NCBI RefSeq assembly: GCF_900176145.1
Contig: NZ_FWWY01000001.1
Location: 2,787,444-2,851,443 of the forward strand
Origin: Sulfobacillus thermosulfidooxidans DSM 9293
Lineage (GTDB): Bacteria > Bacillota > Sulfobacillia > Sulfobacillales > Sulfobacillaceae
Reading direction: 5' to 3'
Length of the DNA: 64,000 nucleotides
The translations under genes were made by a program, and so were the position numbers. This document shows positions 36,175 to 43,359 of this stretch, one piece after another. The notes beneath the pieces were generated by a model. The model saw only the letters and a list, made by a program, of their open reading frames with translations, had not been told where the DNA came from and ran no database searches. How positions within the stretch are numbered: position 1 is the stretch's first letter; each line of letters starts with the position of its first letter.

Positions 36175-36810
36175 ATGGCGAACGAATTTCTAGACGTCTA
36201 TGATGATCAGGGACGGTGGATTGGGGTGCAATCTCGCGATAGGGCTCATAGCCTGGGATTGTGGCATAAGACCTTTCATTGCTGGATTGGGGGCTATTGG
36301 CAGGGTGAACCCGTGTTAGTGTTGCAGCTACGGTCCCCAAACAAGGATATGCATCCTGGGCTCTTAGATGTATCATCAGCCGGTCATCTGCTTCATGGGG
36401 AAACTCCCGAAGATGGTATTCGAGAAGTGCGTGAAGAACTCGGATTGGCGTTGAATGTGTCTGATGTGATCTTTGTGGGGGTTTCACCCCAATCTTTTGT
36501 CGCTCCGAACATAATCGACCATGAGTATTGTTATGAATATGCCTTTTGGATGATGCAGCCGATATTGCCCGATGTCTTTACCTTAGACACAACGGAAGTG
36601 GCCGGTATCTTTCCTATCAGTTTGCACATTCTTTATGATTTGTTTAGCCACCACGACGAGACCCTACACAATGTGCAGGGATGGAAACAAACTCCGGAAG
36701 GACTGTGCGCCACAACCCTTCCGGTGAATGTTCACAGCTTTGTTCCTCGTGATCCAGCATATTATCTTGACTGGGTTACGTGGTTTAAACAACACATGCC
36801 AGAGTCTTAG
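36175..36810 (+). CDS. NUDIX hydrolase, IPP-isomerase-like/YfcD type
   Basis: Hydrolase of nucleoside diphosphates linked to another moiety, about 211 residues. The NUDIX box is GHLLHGETPEDGIREVREEL at about residues 63-82, with the Glu metal ligands intact. The N-terminal DQGRWIGVQSRDRAH and the WHKTFHCWI stretch resemble the group related to isopentenyl-diphosphate isomerase. GGAAGGAG lies at standard distance from ATG at 36175; the frame is open further upstream but overlaps the glycosyltransferase. The last four bases overlap the end of the convergent SDR gene. Confidence 0.88.
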   Translation: MANEFLDVYDDQGRWIGVQSRDRAHSLGLWHKTFHCWIGGYWQGEPVLVLQLRSPNKDMHPGLLDVSSAGHLLHGETPEDGIREVREELGLALNVSDVIFVGVSPQSFVAPNIIDHEYCYEYAFWMMQPILPDVFTLDTTEVAGIFPISLHILYDLFSHHDETLHNVQGWKQTPEGLCATTLPVNVHSFVPRDPAYYLDWVTWFKQHMPES

Positions 36811-37556
36811 TTGAGTTGTTCAGATGGCCGAATAATAATCTCGCTAACCGAGACAGATTCAGGCTGCTCAATCGCATACAGAATAGCTTCTGCGATACTT
36901 TGGCTATTAAGAGGTTTCCCAGGAACACGTGCTTTCAGGGCATTGAGTGCTTCCTGATCAGTTGTCGTATGTAATAACTCGGTTTCGACCAAACCGGGTG
37001 AAATAAGCGTGGTGCGTATGTGACGATGAGCGGAAACTAGCTCCATTCGTAATCCATCAGTGATAGCCCGGACCGCAAATTTCGTTCCGCTATAGACGGC
37101 CCCCGCCAGTCCGACTTTATGGCCAGCGACAGAAGCAATATTGATAATGTGGCCACTATCTTGCGCAATCATTACGGGAAGAACGGCGGCGATACCATAT
37201 AGAACGCCCTTGATATTGACATCTACCATTTGTTCCCATTCTTCTACATGGAGTTTTTCCATGTACGCCAGAGGCATAAGACCGGCATTATTAATCCACA
37301 CATCAATGCGACCAAATTGCTCCACAGCCAAATCCTTAGCCTGTTCGACTTGGTTGCGCTTGGTGACATCAACGGGGATGATGGCCACTTGCGCTCCATT
37401 GGCCTGCAAATCCTGGGCTATGGTCTCTAAGCGTTCACGGCGTCTCGCTGCTAGCACCAGTTTTGCGCCCCGGCTCGCTAAGAGGCGAGCCGCCGCTTCC
37501 CCAATACCACTACTCGCTCCTGTAATGACGACCACTTTATCGGTGACTGTGCTCAC
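36807..37556 (-). CDS. SDR-family NAD(P)-dependent oxidoreductase
   Basis: Classical short-chain dehydrogenase of 249 residues. Cofactor motif VVITGASSGIGEAAARL near residue 10; NNAG structural motif near 91; catalytic Ser in INIASVAGH near 140 and YSGTKFAV (Tyr and Lys) near 154. The basic residues AARRRERL after strand 2 suggest NADP. It is similar to the widely spread YdfG/clavulanate-dehydrogenase-like enzymes; the substrate is unknown. It is divergent from the sugar kinase gene. Confidence 0.9.
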   Translation of the reverse strand: MSTVTDKVVVITGASSGIGEAAARLLASRGAKLVLAARRRERLETIAQDLQANGAQVAIIPVDVTKRNQVEQAKDLAVEQFGRIDVWINNAGLMPLAYMEKLHVEEWEQMVDVNIKGVLYGIAAVLPVMIAQDSGHIINIASVAGHKVGLAGAVYSGTKFAVRAITDGLRMELVSAHRHIRTTLISPGLVETELLHTTTDQEALNALKARVPGKPLNSQSIAEAILYAIEQPESVSVSEIIIRPSEQLN

Positions 37557-37589
37557 GCTGCATCATCCTTTCTACGATTTGCCTTGTGT

Positions 37590-37601
37590 CATTGTACAAT
37601 G
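37590..37601. promoter_or_regulatory. palindrome between SDR and sugar-kinase genes
   Basis: CATTGTACAATG is a perfect 12-base palindrome in the divergent spacer, close to the SDR start and about 125 bases from the kinase start. It is operator-like but short; no regulator gene is adjacent. Confidence 0.3.
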
Positions 37602-37726
37602 GGGATTAATTAATGTAGGTTGTTGTATCATCGCGTGTATCACCTTGTACCACGAAGAAAGGCCCATACAGCGAGAATACATGTCTTATGTTAACATACC
37701 CGCAATGAAGGAGTCGAACTGGGACT

Positions 37727-39091
37727 ATGGGTGATAAATGGGTGTTAGGTATTGACTTGGGAACAACCCATGTGAAAGCGGTAGCGGTAAATAAAGCGGG
37801 AAAGGTCGTATTTAAGGCGAGTCAACAACCTAAGATTTACACCGGAGTGGAAGGTCACTTTGAACAAGATCCCACCGAAATTCTTCAGATGGTGCAATTA
37901 TTTATCGCACACTGTCAAGAACACGCTCACTTGGAGTCTGTGGCGTTTAGTACAGCCATGCACACATTTATGGTGGTCGATGATCAAATGCGTCCGGTGA
38001 CAAAAGTTTGGACGTGGATGGATCGCCGTGCCCGGCCTTTTGCGGACATGCTGCGGCAACAAGGTAAAGGAACGCTATGGTACCGTCTTACGGGATGTCC
38101 TGTGCATGCGATGTCCCCAGCTGTCAAATGGCTGGCTTACTCACGCTTTGATTCTGGTCTTAGGCCAATATCACTAAGAGATTGGATTATTTATTCTTTA
38201 GGACATCAAGTAGTGACAGAGTATTCTGTTGCTGCGGCAAGTGGCATGATGTCGCGTCAGGGAACTTGGGAGCCAGAAATTTTGAGCACATTACGTCTGT
38301 CTGAAGAGATGCTTCCGTCTATTCACTCGTGGAATTATGCGGTGAACGATATTTTGCTCGGTGGCAGTGATGGGGCCATGGCCCATTATGGTCTGAATGT
38401 CACATCGAATTCTCATCATGGTGTGCTGACTTGGGGAACTTCGGCCGCCATTCGGGTAACGGCTGATAGAGCGGAACCGGAGAATTTTATGCCAGTAGGC
38501 AATTTCGCATATTTTTTGGGCCCAGGACAGGGATATTTGGTGGGACAAGCCTTGTCCAATGCCGGAAATGTTTTGGCGTGGGCATCTAAAATGTTAGGCT
38601 TATCCATTCCCATGCTCATGACGCAAGGAATAGCTGCAATTAATTCTTCTGATTCTTTACCTGTCTTTATTCCCTATCTCTATGGGGAACGGTCCCCGCT
38701 ATGGGATGAAACTGTGAAGGCAGGTTTCGAGCATGTGATGCCAGAACATCAAGGAATACATTTTGCCGGGGCTATTCTGGTGTCCTTATTGGCCCTACTT
38801 AAAGCGGCCTACCAGCGCTTACAACACTCTACGGGTCCTCTCATTTCCGTTCATGTGGGGCCAAATTTGTCCCGGCAAAATCCTTGGGGGCAATTGGTTT
38901 CTCAAATTGTCGATGTTCCTTTGATAGTGTCCAGTCATGAAGATGCATCTGTGTGGGGAGCAGTAAAATTAGCCGCTCATACTCAAGGGTGGTCTGTGGC
39001 ACCTCCTGCCAGTGAGGACATGATGGTTCACCCAAGAAAAAATCCTAAACTGCAAGAACGAATTGATGCCATAATGAATTATATCCGGTAA
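37727..39091 (+). CDS. FGGY-family carbohydrate kinase, gluconokinase-like
   Basis: Sugar kinase of 454 residues with the actin-like ATPase fold. The N-terminal phosphate loop is GIDLGTTHVKAVAV near residue 8; FGGY signatures include WTWMDRRARPFADML near 98 and YGERSPLWDE near 320. The pattern WMDRRA and length fit gluconate kinases better than xylulokinases or glycerol kinases. The C-terminal loop has Asn-Pro-Trp (SRQNPWGQLV) where most FGGY kinases have a Gly-rich adenine-binding motif. No transporter or edd/eda gene is adjacent, so gluconate is only the likely substrate. Confidence 0.8.
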   Translation: MGDKWVLGIDLGTTHVKAVAVNKAGKVVFKASQQPKIYTGVEGHFEQDPTEILQMVQLFIAHCQEHAHLESVAFSTAMHTFMVVDDQMRPVTKVWTWMDRRARPFADMLRQQGKGTLWYRLTGCPVHAMSPAVKWLAYSRFDSGLRPISLRDWIIYSLGHQVVTEYSVAAASGMMSRQGTWEPEILSTLRLSEEMLPSIHSWNYAVNDILLGGSDGAMAHYGLNVTSNSHHGVLTWGTSAAIRVTADRAEPENFMPVGNFAYFLGPGQGYLVGQALSNAGNVLAWASKMLGLSIPMLMTQGIAAINSSDSLPVFIPYLYGERSPLWDETVKAGFEHVMPEHQGIHFAGAILVSLLALLKAAYQRLQHSTGPLISVHVGPNLSRQNPWGQLVSQIVDVPLIVSSHEDASVWGAVKLAAHTQGWSVAPPASEDMMVHPRKNPKLQERIDAIMNYIR

Positions 39092-39173
39092 ATGATGCAC
39101 TTGTATGTGCTCTGAGTCCGATGATAATGGCATAGGACAGGTTCTTGGTCAGGGCAGGGAGGAGACAAATGCG

Positions 39174-39677
39174 TTGAAATCCTTGACGCTTCTTATTGTG
39201 ACGAAACCCCATTGTTCCGGCTGCGAATTGATGAAGAGAAAGACCTTAAACCATCCTGAGGTGCAAATGGAACTAGAAGCCAAATGGGATGTTTACCCGT
39301 ATCGTGCTCATGAAGACAATGGGTCCAACGATTTTATTTGGTATCCGACGGTGGTGGCTTATGATGGCATGTTTCAGGTTTTACGACGGGAAGAGGGATT
39401 TATTCCGCCTTATGAATTTTTAGTGTTTTTGCATCTGGCTGAAGCCAAGCAACTATTGAAGCAAAAAGATTACACAACATGTCAGCAGTTACTTGAAATG
39501 ACCTGCAAAAGTTTTCCTTTGAGTGGGCTTATTCCCGAATGTTTATATTATTTGGGTGTGGCGAGTCATCTAGCTCACAATCCGCGAGAAACAGCCCGTG
39601 TTTGGCGGATATTACGTGAAACCTATCCCCAAACACGATGGGCACACAAAGTTATGCTGCAATGGCCTGAGGAATAA
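39174..39677 (+). CDS. thioredoxin-fold protein with C-terminal helical repeats
   Basis: About 167 residues. The N-terminal half resembles thioredoxin, with an active-site-like CxxC in TKPHCSGCELMKRKTL near residue 13 and a cis-Pro-like position in WYPTVV. The C-terminal half (from about 80) is helical and looks like one or two TPR-like repeats ending with a WRILRETYP segment. The start is TTG at 39174, nine bases after GGAGGAG; a longer frame to 39105 has no site. It follows the sugar kinase by 82 bases and abuts the convergent acylphosphatase stop. It is probably a cytoplasmic thiol protein. Confidence 0.7.
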   Translation: MKSLTLLIVTKPHCSGCELMKRKTLNHPEVQMELEAKWDVYPYRAHEDNGSNDFIWYPTVVAYDGMFQVLRREEGFIPPYEFLVFLHLAEAKQLLKQKDYTTCQQLLEMTCKSFPLSGLIPECLYYLGVASHLAHNPRETARVWRILRETYPQTRWAHKVMLQWPEE

Positions 39678-39956
39678 TTATCGTCGAATTTCAAATTGCG
39701 AGCTACCTTGTACCGGCATTTCTTCGTGATAAACATGGTCAACCCGAGCGAATGTTGGACCGTGTTGTAGCCATTCAATGAACGAGGATACCTGCTCTTG
39801 TTCACCTTCAATTTCCAATTGTACCTGGCTCGGGTCTGAACAATTTCTGACCCACCCACTAATGTGATAGCGCTGCGCGACCTCCCACGCTGATTGACGA
39901 AATCCAACGCCTTGAACTCGCCCGACCACTGTGACGCGATAACGTTTTATGGACAT
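39678..39956 (-). CDS. acyP: acylphosphatase
   Basis: Small enzyme of 92 residues that hydrolyses acyl phosphates. The signature VVGRVQGVGFRQSAWEVA is at residues 10-27, including the phosphate-binding Arg, and GWVRNCSDPSQVQLEIEGE near 34 contains the catalytic Asn. It is a complete, typical member. Its stop directly abuts that of the convergent thioredoxin-like gene. Confidence 0.93.
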   Translation of the reverse strand: MSIKRYRVTVVGRVQGVGFRQSAWEVAQRYHISGWVRNCSDPSQVQLEIEGEQEQVSSFIEWLQHGPTFARVDHVYHEEMPVQGSSQFEIRR

Positions 39957-40095
39957 CCTCCCTCACCGTCCTTTTTTCGGGTTCTTTTCCTGTCATGATT
40001 GTACCATGGTGAGAGTCGTCTGTTCGGACGCGTCAGCTTCCCTTAAAATCTGCCGGGAATTTTAAATAAACCTTACATATTTTTTTATAAACCTA

Positions 40096-40124
40096 TTGAA
40101 AGTTAACAAATAAGAGTGTAAACT
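40096..40124 (+). promoter_or_regulatory. promoter of leader RNA and PucR-HTH gene
   Basis: TTGAAA (40096-40101) and TAAACT (40119-40124) are separated by exactly 17 bases. Transcription would start near 40131, just before the structured leader. Confidence 0.6.
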
Positions 40125-40130
40125 GACACC

Positions 40131-40310
40131 ATGAGCTGCCGAGATACCATTAAAAACCGTTAGGGGCTGGAGTTAAAACCCAAAAGGTAAGCTCTCTCGG
40201 GATTCATCTTAGGATACTCTGACACAACTTGCTAAAAACATGACAAGCGCGTTATCGAGCAAAGTGGATTTTGTCGAGACGATTTGATTTTATAAGGGGG
40301 TTCATAGCAA
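40131..40310 (+). ncRNA. unassigned structured 5' leader RNA
   Basis: About 180 bases separate the predicted transcription start from the TTG of the PucR-HTH gene. GAGCT (40133-40137) can pair with AGCTC (40190-40194), TACC (40145-40148) with GGTA (40186-40189), and CCGAGA (40139-40144) with TCTCGG (40195-40200). The last pairing crosses the first, as in a pseudoknot, or is an alternative to it. The interior is rich in A and G (CCGTTAGGGGCTGGAGTT). I cannot match it to a known riboswitch class. Confidence 0.45.
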
Positions 40311-40658
40311 TTGACACGCTTGTTTGATTCGATACCGGCATCTGTACGGTCAACATTTGTTCAGGAAAAATTAGGAGCCTTATTGGAGGATAGTACGTAT
40401 AGTCGTGAGTTGCTGTGGACCTTGCAAGTCTACTTGGAAAGTAATGGTCAGGCACGGGAAGCTGCAAAACGTCTCTATGTGCATCGCAACACGCTCGCGT
40501 ATCGTTTAGAACGACTGCAAGCATTGCTGGGATGTGATCTTAAGGATCTCGATACGGTCATTGATTTACGATTGGCCCTAGATTTTTATCATGATGGGAT
40601 TCTAGAGAATGGAGGGAAAGATGATGCCAAAGTCGAGGAGATTACCCGTGTTCCCTAA
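40311..40658 (+). CDS. stand-alone PucR-type C-terminal HTH protein
   Basis: A 115-residue protein consisting almost entirely of the HTH_30 domain found at the C-terminus of PucR/CdaR regulators: LLWTLQVYLESNGQAREAAK, then LYVHRNTLAYRLERLQALLG. The sensory GAF/GGDEF-like parts of those regulators are absent. The start is TTG, ten bases after TAAGGGGG. Its 3' end overlaps the start of the next small gene, so translation is probably coupled. It is likely a transcriptional regulator or co-regulator; the target is unknown. Confidence 0.75.
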   Translation: MTRLFDSIPASVRSTFVQEKLGALLEDSTYSRELLWTLQVYLESNGQAREAAKRLYVHRNTLAYRLERLQALLGCDLKDLDTVIDLRLALDFYHDGILENGGKDDAKVEEITRVP

Positions 40659-40842
40659 GTCGCCGCAAGGGGAATGGAAGGAATGTGATCAGTGTTTTGG
40701 CTATGGTGAAGATATTTGCCAAGAATGTGAAGGAGAAGGGTGCTTGCGCTGTGGGGAGAGGGGATATACCGTATGCCGCATTTGTCACGGCATAGGAGAG
40801 GTGCGTATCGATGAATTTACGTGGATTGCGGTGCAGTCCTAG
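40624..40842 (+). CDS. small DnaJ-type zinc-ribbon protein
   Basis: A 72-residue cysteine-rich protein. CDQCFGYG, CQECEGEGC, LRCGERGY and CRICHGIGE give eight Cys in CxxC pairs, four of them with Gly-rich followers, similar to the CxxCxGxG repeats of DnaJ. There is no J domain or substrate domain. It probably binds one or two zinc ions. GGAGGG lies seven bases before ATG at 40624 inside the upstream PucR-HTH gene, and the two reading frames overlap by 35 bases. Confidence 0.72.
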   Translation: MPKSRRLPVFPKSPQGEWKECDQCFGYGEDICQECEGEGCLRCGERGYTVCRICHGIGEVRIDEFTWIAVQS

Positions 40843-40861
40843 TTTCGAAGGTTTAATTAGG

Positions 40862-40900
40862 AGACCGGTTTGTGGGTCATATCACAAATCGGTCTTTTTA
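40862..40900 (+). terminator. terminator after zinc-ribbon gene
   Basis: AGACCGGTTTGTG and CACAAATCGGTCT form a 13-base stem with one G-T pair, followed by TTTTTATATTG. Confidence 0.85.
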
Positions 40901-40957
40901 TATTGTTATAGACGTTTTCATTCAATGATGCTTAAGATGGCATAGAGATTAAAGATC

Positions 40958-41041
40958 AGTCCTTAAGGACTAATAGCGCTGACAAAATAAAAATAAAATA
41001 ATGCAAAGGGACTAGCAAAACTAGTTCTCAAGAGCTATAAT
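40958..41041 (+). promoter_or_regulatory. two related inverted repeats and -10 before the 52-residue membrane protein
   Basis: AGTCCTTAAGGACT (40958-40971) is a perfect 14-base palindrome. AGTTCTCAAGAGCT (41023-41036) matches it at ten of fourteen positions and is itself an imperfect palindrome. It ends at a consensus TATAAT (41036-41041). The sites are exactly 65 bases apart, close to six helical turns, as expected for cooperative binding with repression at the promoter. Confidence 0.5.
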
Positions 41042-41081
41042 AAAACCAGTTCAAAAGTATCACATATGGGAGGCGTTTATC

Positions 41082-41240
41082 ATGGCTCAATACGAACCCG
41101 GCGTGGAAATGATCGCAGCGGAAAATCGATCGGGATGGCTTCAATCGGAACTGGTGGACGTGGCGGTATTTGGGTTGTTTTTCGTATTGAGTGCTCTCTT
41201 TGTGATAATGGCCGGGTATTTTGTGATGGCATGGTTATAG
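41082..41240 (+). CDS. 52-residue single-helix membrane protein
   Basis: Short gene with a good ribosome binding site (GGGAGGCG) before ATG at 41082. The product has an amphipathic, acidic N-terminal half (MAQYEPGVEMIAAENRSG) and one membrane helix (about residues 26-51) with no charged residues, ending at the helix. This form is common in small subunits of terminal oxidases and other respiratory complexes. It converges with the sulfocyanin gene across a shared terminator. No homologue can be named. Confidence 0.65.
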   Translation: MAQYEPGVEMIAAENRSGWLQSELVDVAVFGLFFVLSALFVIMAGYFVMAWL

Positions 41241-41265
41241 GAACGGCAACCGTATAAAGCTTAGG

Positions 41266-41292
41266 AAAAACTGGCGTTTGCCAGTTTTTTTA
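41266..41292. terminator. bidirectional terminator
   Basis: AAAAACTGGC and GCCAGTTTTTTT pair around GTTT. T-runs exist in both directions, serving the 52-residue protein gene and the convergent sulfocyanin gene, whose stop lies inside. Confidence 0.85.
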
Positions 41293-41766
41293 ATCATTGG
41301 AGGGCATCACGTTGAGATCTAAATACATGCCGTAGCCGAGGTGACCTGGTCGGAGACAGGCCAGCCGGTAATGACGGGGGCGATTCGGTGTCACGAAGGT
41401 GAAGATGGCGTGGCTATGGGGAGCAATCCCCTGAAGAGGAAAGGATATGCTGGCGCCGGTGAGAATGGGACGTCTGGCGCTCAGGCCATGGGGGCCAATT
41501 AATGCTAAGGAATGGAATTGATGGGGAGCGTTGTTAATGAATGTCACGGTGACCCGGGTGCGTTCTGGAATATTGATGGTCATATTGCCGTTATAGCCGC
41601 CGTTGAGATTGTAGCCGTTGTTCATGTCATTATAATGGGCAATCACCATTAGTTCTGCAGTGTGCGTTGTGGGATCAACACGCAACCACTGCGGAGAAGA
41701 CGACCGAGGAGCATGGCTAGTAAAAAATAGCATAAAATAAAGGAACCATGACAATAATGTCAACAA
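41290..41766 (-). CDS. sulfocyanin-type blue copper protein
   Basis: Type 1 copper electron carrier, 158 residues, with an N-terminal hydrophobic segment (about 2-16) acting as signal or anchor. The strand pattern NLNGGYNGNMTINIPER is sulfocyanin-like. Copper ligands are visible: His in HQFHSLAL near residue 85, and Cys, His and Met in ACLRPGHLGYGMYL near 136-146. Sulfocyanins carry electrons in acidophile respiration and iron oxidation. The start is TTG at 41766, six bases after GGGAGG. It ends an operon with a DUF2250-like regulator and a TusA-like protein, each about 40 bases apart. Confidence 0.82.
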   Translation of the reverse strand: MLTLLSWFLYFMLFFTSHAPRSSSPQWLRVDPTTHTAELMVIAHYNDMNNGYNLNGGYNGNMTINIPERTRVTVTFINNAPHQFHSLALIGPHGLSARRPILTGASISFPLQGIAPHSHAIFTFVTPNRPRHYRLACLRPGHLGYGMYLDLNVMPSND

Positions 41767-41804
41767 TCAAAGCCTCCCGCCATGCGCGAGGCTTTCGTTA
41801 ACCG

Positions 41805-42116
41805 TTATCGCCGCGGTTTTTTCCACGTGATTTCGGGAACATCTTCTTGCTGACGAAGAAAATGATCGCCTTCGCGCGATATCATATAGTACGTATGATT
41901 ACGATGTTTGACACTTTTCATACGCCGATGATAGTACTTGACGATGCGGCCTTCGACCCGCTCAATGAAGTTCAGCGATTCTAAATAATTGAGGCGTTCA
42001 CGCATAGCCGCGACATCCATATTAAAGCGAGCGGCTAATAGTTTCGCATAATCAGGGCCTAGCGTTTTAAAATACTTCAGGAGTTTAATGTCTGTCTCAT
42101 CGAGTTTACGGTCCAT
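41805..42116 (-). CDS. DUF2250-like winged-helix protein
   Basis: A 103-residue DNA-binding-like protein. LKYFKTLGPDYAKLLAARFN with the recognition-helix region VAAMRERLNYLESLNFIERV forms a winged helix, and the C-terminal basic VKHRNHTYYMISREGDHFL matches, from memory, DUF2250 proteins described mainly in archaea. ATG at 42116 is favoured because the conserved domain starts there and GGGGTGG precedes it; the frame is open further upstream into the TusA-like gene. It probably regulates the sulfocyanin operon in which it lies. Confidence 0.65.
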   Translation of the reverse strand: MDRKLDETDIKLLKYFKTLGPDYAKLLAARFNMDVAAMRERLNYLESLNFIERVEGRIVKYYHRRMKSVKHRNHTYYMISREGDHFLRQQEDVPEITWKKPRR

Positions 42117-42156
42117 AATCCACCCCGTCGTATGAGATATCTGTGTGTGATTCATC

Positions 42157-42450
42157 TCACTCAGGTTTTTTGAGCCAAATAAGCCATTCGTGATTGACAA
42201 GTGGTTCATGATGGTTCCAGCTAAATCGATGGTCATCGTCGTAAGATAAGGTAAAGGTTTTGACATCGCGATGGCTTATACGAATGACCTCGCATCCTTG
42301 CATATGGGCATAGGCTTGTGCTTCACGTACCAAGAACGCTTTGTCCGAAATAATTTCCAGGCATTCCCCATGATTGACGGTTTCCATAGCGCGTGCAATA
42401 TCGACGATCACAGGTCTAAGGGTTTTGGTCGGACAATAAATCGTTTTCAT
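42157..42450 (-). CDS. TusA-like small protein
   Basis: A 97-residue protein whose first 60 residues follow the alpha/beta pattern of TusA/SirA sulfur carriers: an N-terminal strand, TLRPVIVDIARAMETVNHGE as helix and turn, then CLEIISDKAFLVREAQAYAH. The defining Cys-Pro-x-Pro is absent; only CPT near residue 6 and Cys near 29 are present. The C-terminal 35 residues (HRFSWNHHEP) are additional. Sulfur transfer is possible but unproven. AAAGGG precedes the ATG. It starts the sulfocyanin operon. Confidence 0.5.
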   Translation of the reverse strand: MKTIYCPTKTLRPVIVDIARAMETVNHGECLEIISDKAFLVREAQAYAHMQGCEVIRISHRDVKTFTLSYDDDHRFSWNHHEPLVNHEWLIWLKKPE

Positions 42451-42631
42451 TATTTACCCTTTCTTGAACGAAAACCGTTAACCATCATGCCTATGGCATC
42501 CCATTTTTGCCGTTACATGTTCACATTTTAACACAGGTCACAAATCCTTACCAAAAAGCAAGCGATCGTTGGCTTATCGCCACGATCGCCAGAAAACGGA
42601 TTATTGTATACTCTTACACGTATTTCAGCAA

Positions 42632-43153
42632 TCAAGTGGTGGACATACTCGGTGAGCCTGATGAGACAACTTTAACAATGTCCCATTGTCCACTGGTTGG
42701 GGAATTATTGTTATTACCATTTAGAACATTTGCTAATTTATAGGTTCCGACTTGTGTCGCGGTAAAACTAAATGATTGCGACTGTCCCGGTAAAAGTCCT
42801 GCTGAAGGGTTAACCATGACTTGCTGATAGGGCATACCGGCATTAGGAAATGCTAAATGGTCATGCTTATAAATCCCTATTGCTTCGGGAATAGGACCAT
42901 TGTTCACAAAATCCATGTTAACGTGATAACCGACCGGAATGGTCACGACCAATTGCCCGTTGGTATATCCATCAAAGGTATTAACCTGCTGGCTACTGCT
43001 GTATTCACCGATAATTTTCAAATCCACTGTTTTAGAGGCGGGATGCACTTGCATAAATTGTGATGCATCGATTGGAGCTGTGCCACAACCGGCTAATCCG
43101 ACGGTGGCTAATCCTATGGCGGCGATTGCCCCCCACTTTGTGACGTGTTTCAT
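42632..43153 (-). CDS. sulfocyanin-like lipoprotein lacking copper ligands
   Basis: A 173-residue exported lipoprotein: signal peptide with lipobox GLAGC near residue 21. The body follows the sulfocyanin pattern (FDGYTNGQLVVTIPVGYHV, then FVNNGPIPEAIGIYK). Where sulfocyanins have His the protein has PEAIG. The Cys is Asn in YKLANVLNGN, and the Met is Gln in SGQWDIVKVV. No His remains in the loop. Copper binding is therefore unlikely, and the fold may serve binding or structural roles. AGGAGG precedes ATG at 43153. It lies 181 bases upstream of the sulfocyanin operon on the same strand. Confidence 0.75.
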   Translation of the reverse strand: MKHVTKWGAIAAIGLATVGLAGCGTAPIDASQFMQVHPASKTVDLKIIGEYSSSQQVNTFDGYTNGQLVVTIPVGYHVNMDFVNNGPIPEAIGIYKHDHLAFPNAGMPYQQVMVNPSAGLLPGQSQSFSFTATQVGTYKLANVLNGNNNNSPTSGQWDIVKVVSSGSPSMSTT

Positions 43154-43359
43154 TGACGTTCCTCCTGCTACACTTGTCAAGTTATCAAAATTATCTATCT
43201 CATCCCAAGGAAGGGATGAACAAGGATTAGTACATAGAAACCATACCATAAAATTAAGCAAAACGACCAGATTTTCTTCACTTTGTTCCAAAAATATGGT
43301 GGATAATCTTCCTATTAACGCCGTTCTTTCAAGAATTTGTTGAAACTATTACTTGACAG

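Noticed and set aside
41066-41257. 63-codon plus-strand frame
   Set aside because: Out of frame with the 52-residue membrane protein, which has the ribosome binding site and a typical membrane helix.
42939-43343. 134-codon plus-strand frame
   Set aside because: Antisense to the sulfocyanin-like lipoprotein, whose signal peptide and ribosome binding site are clear.
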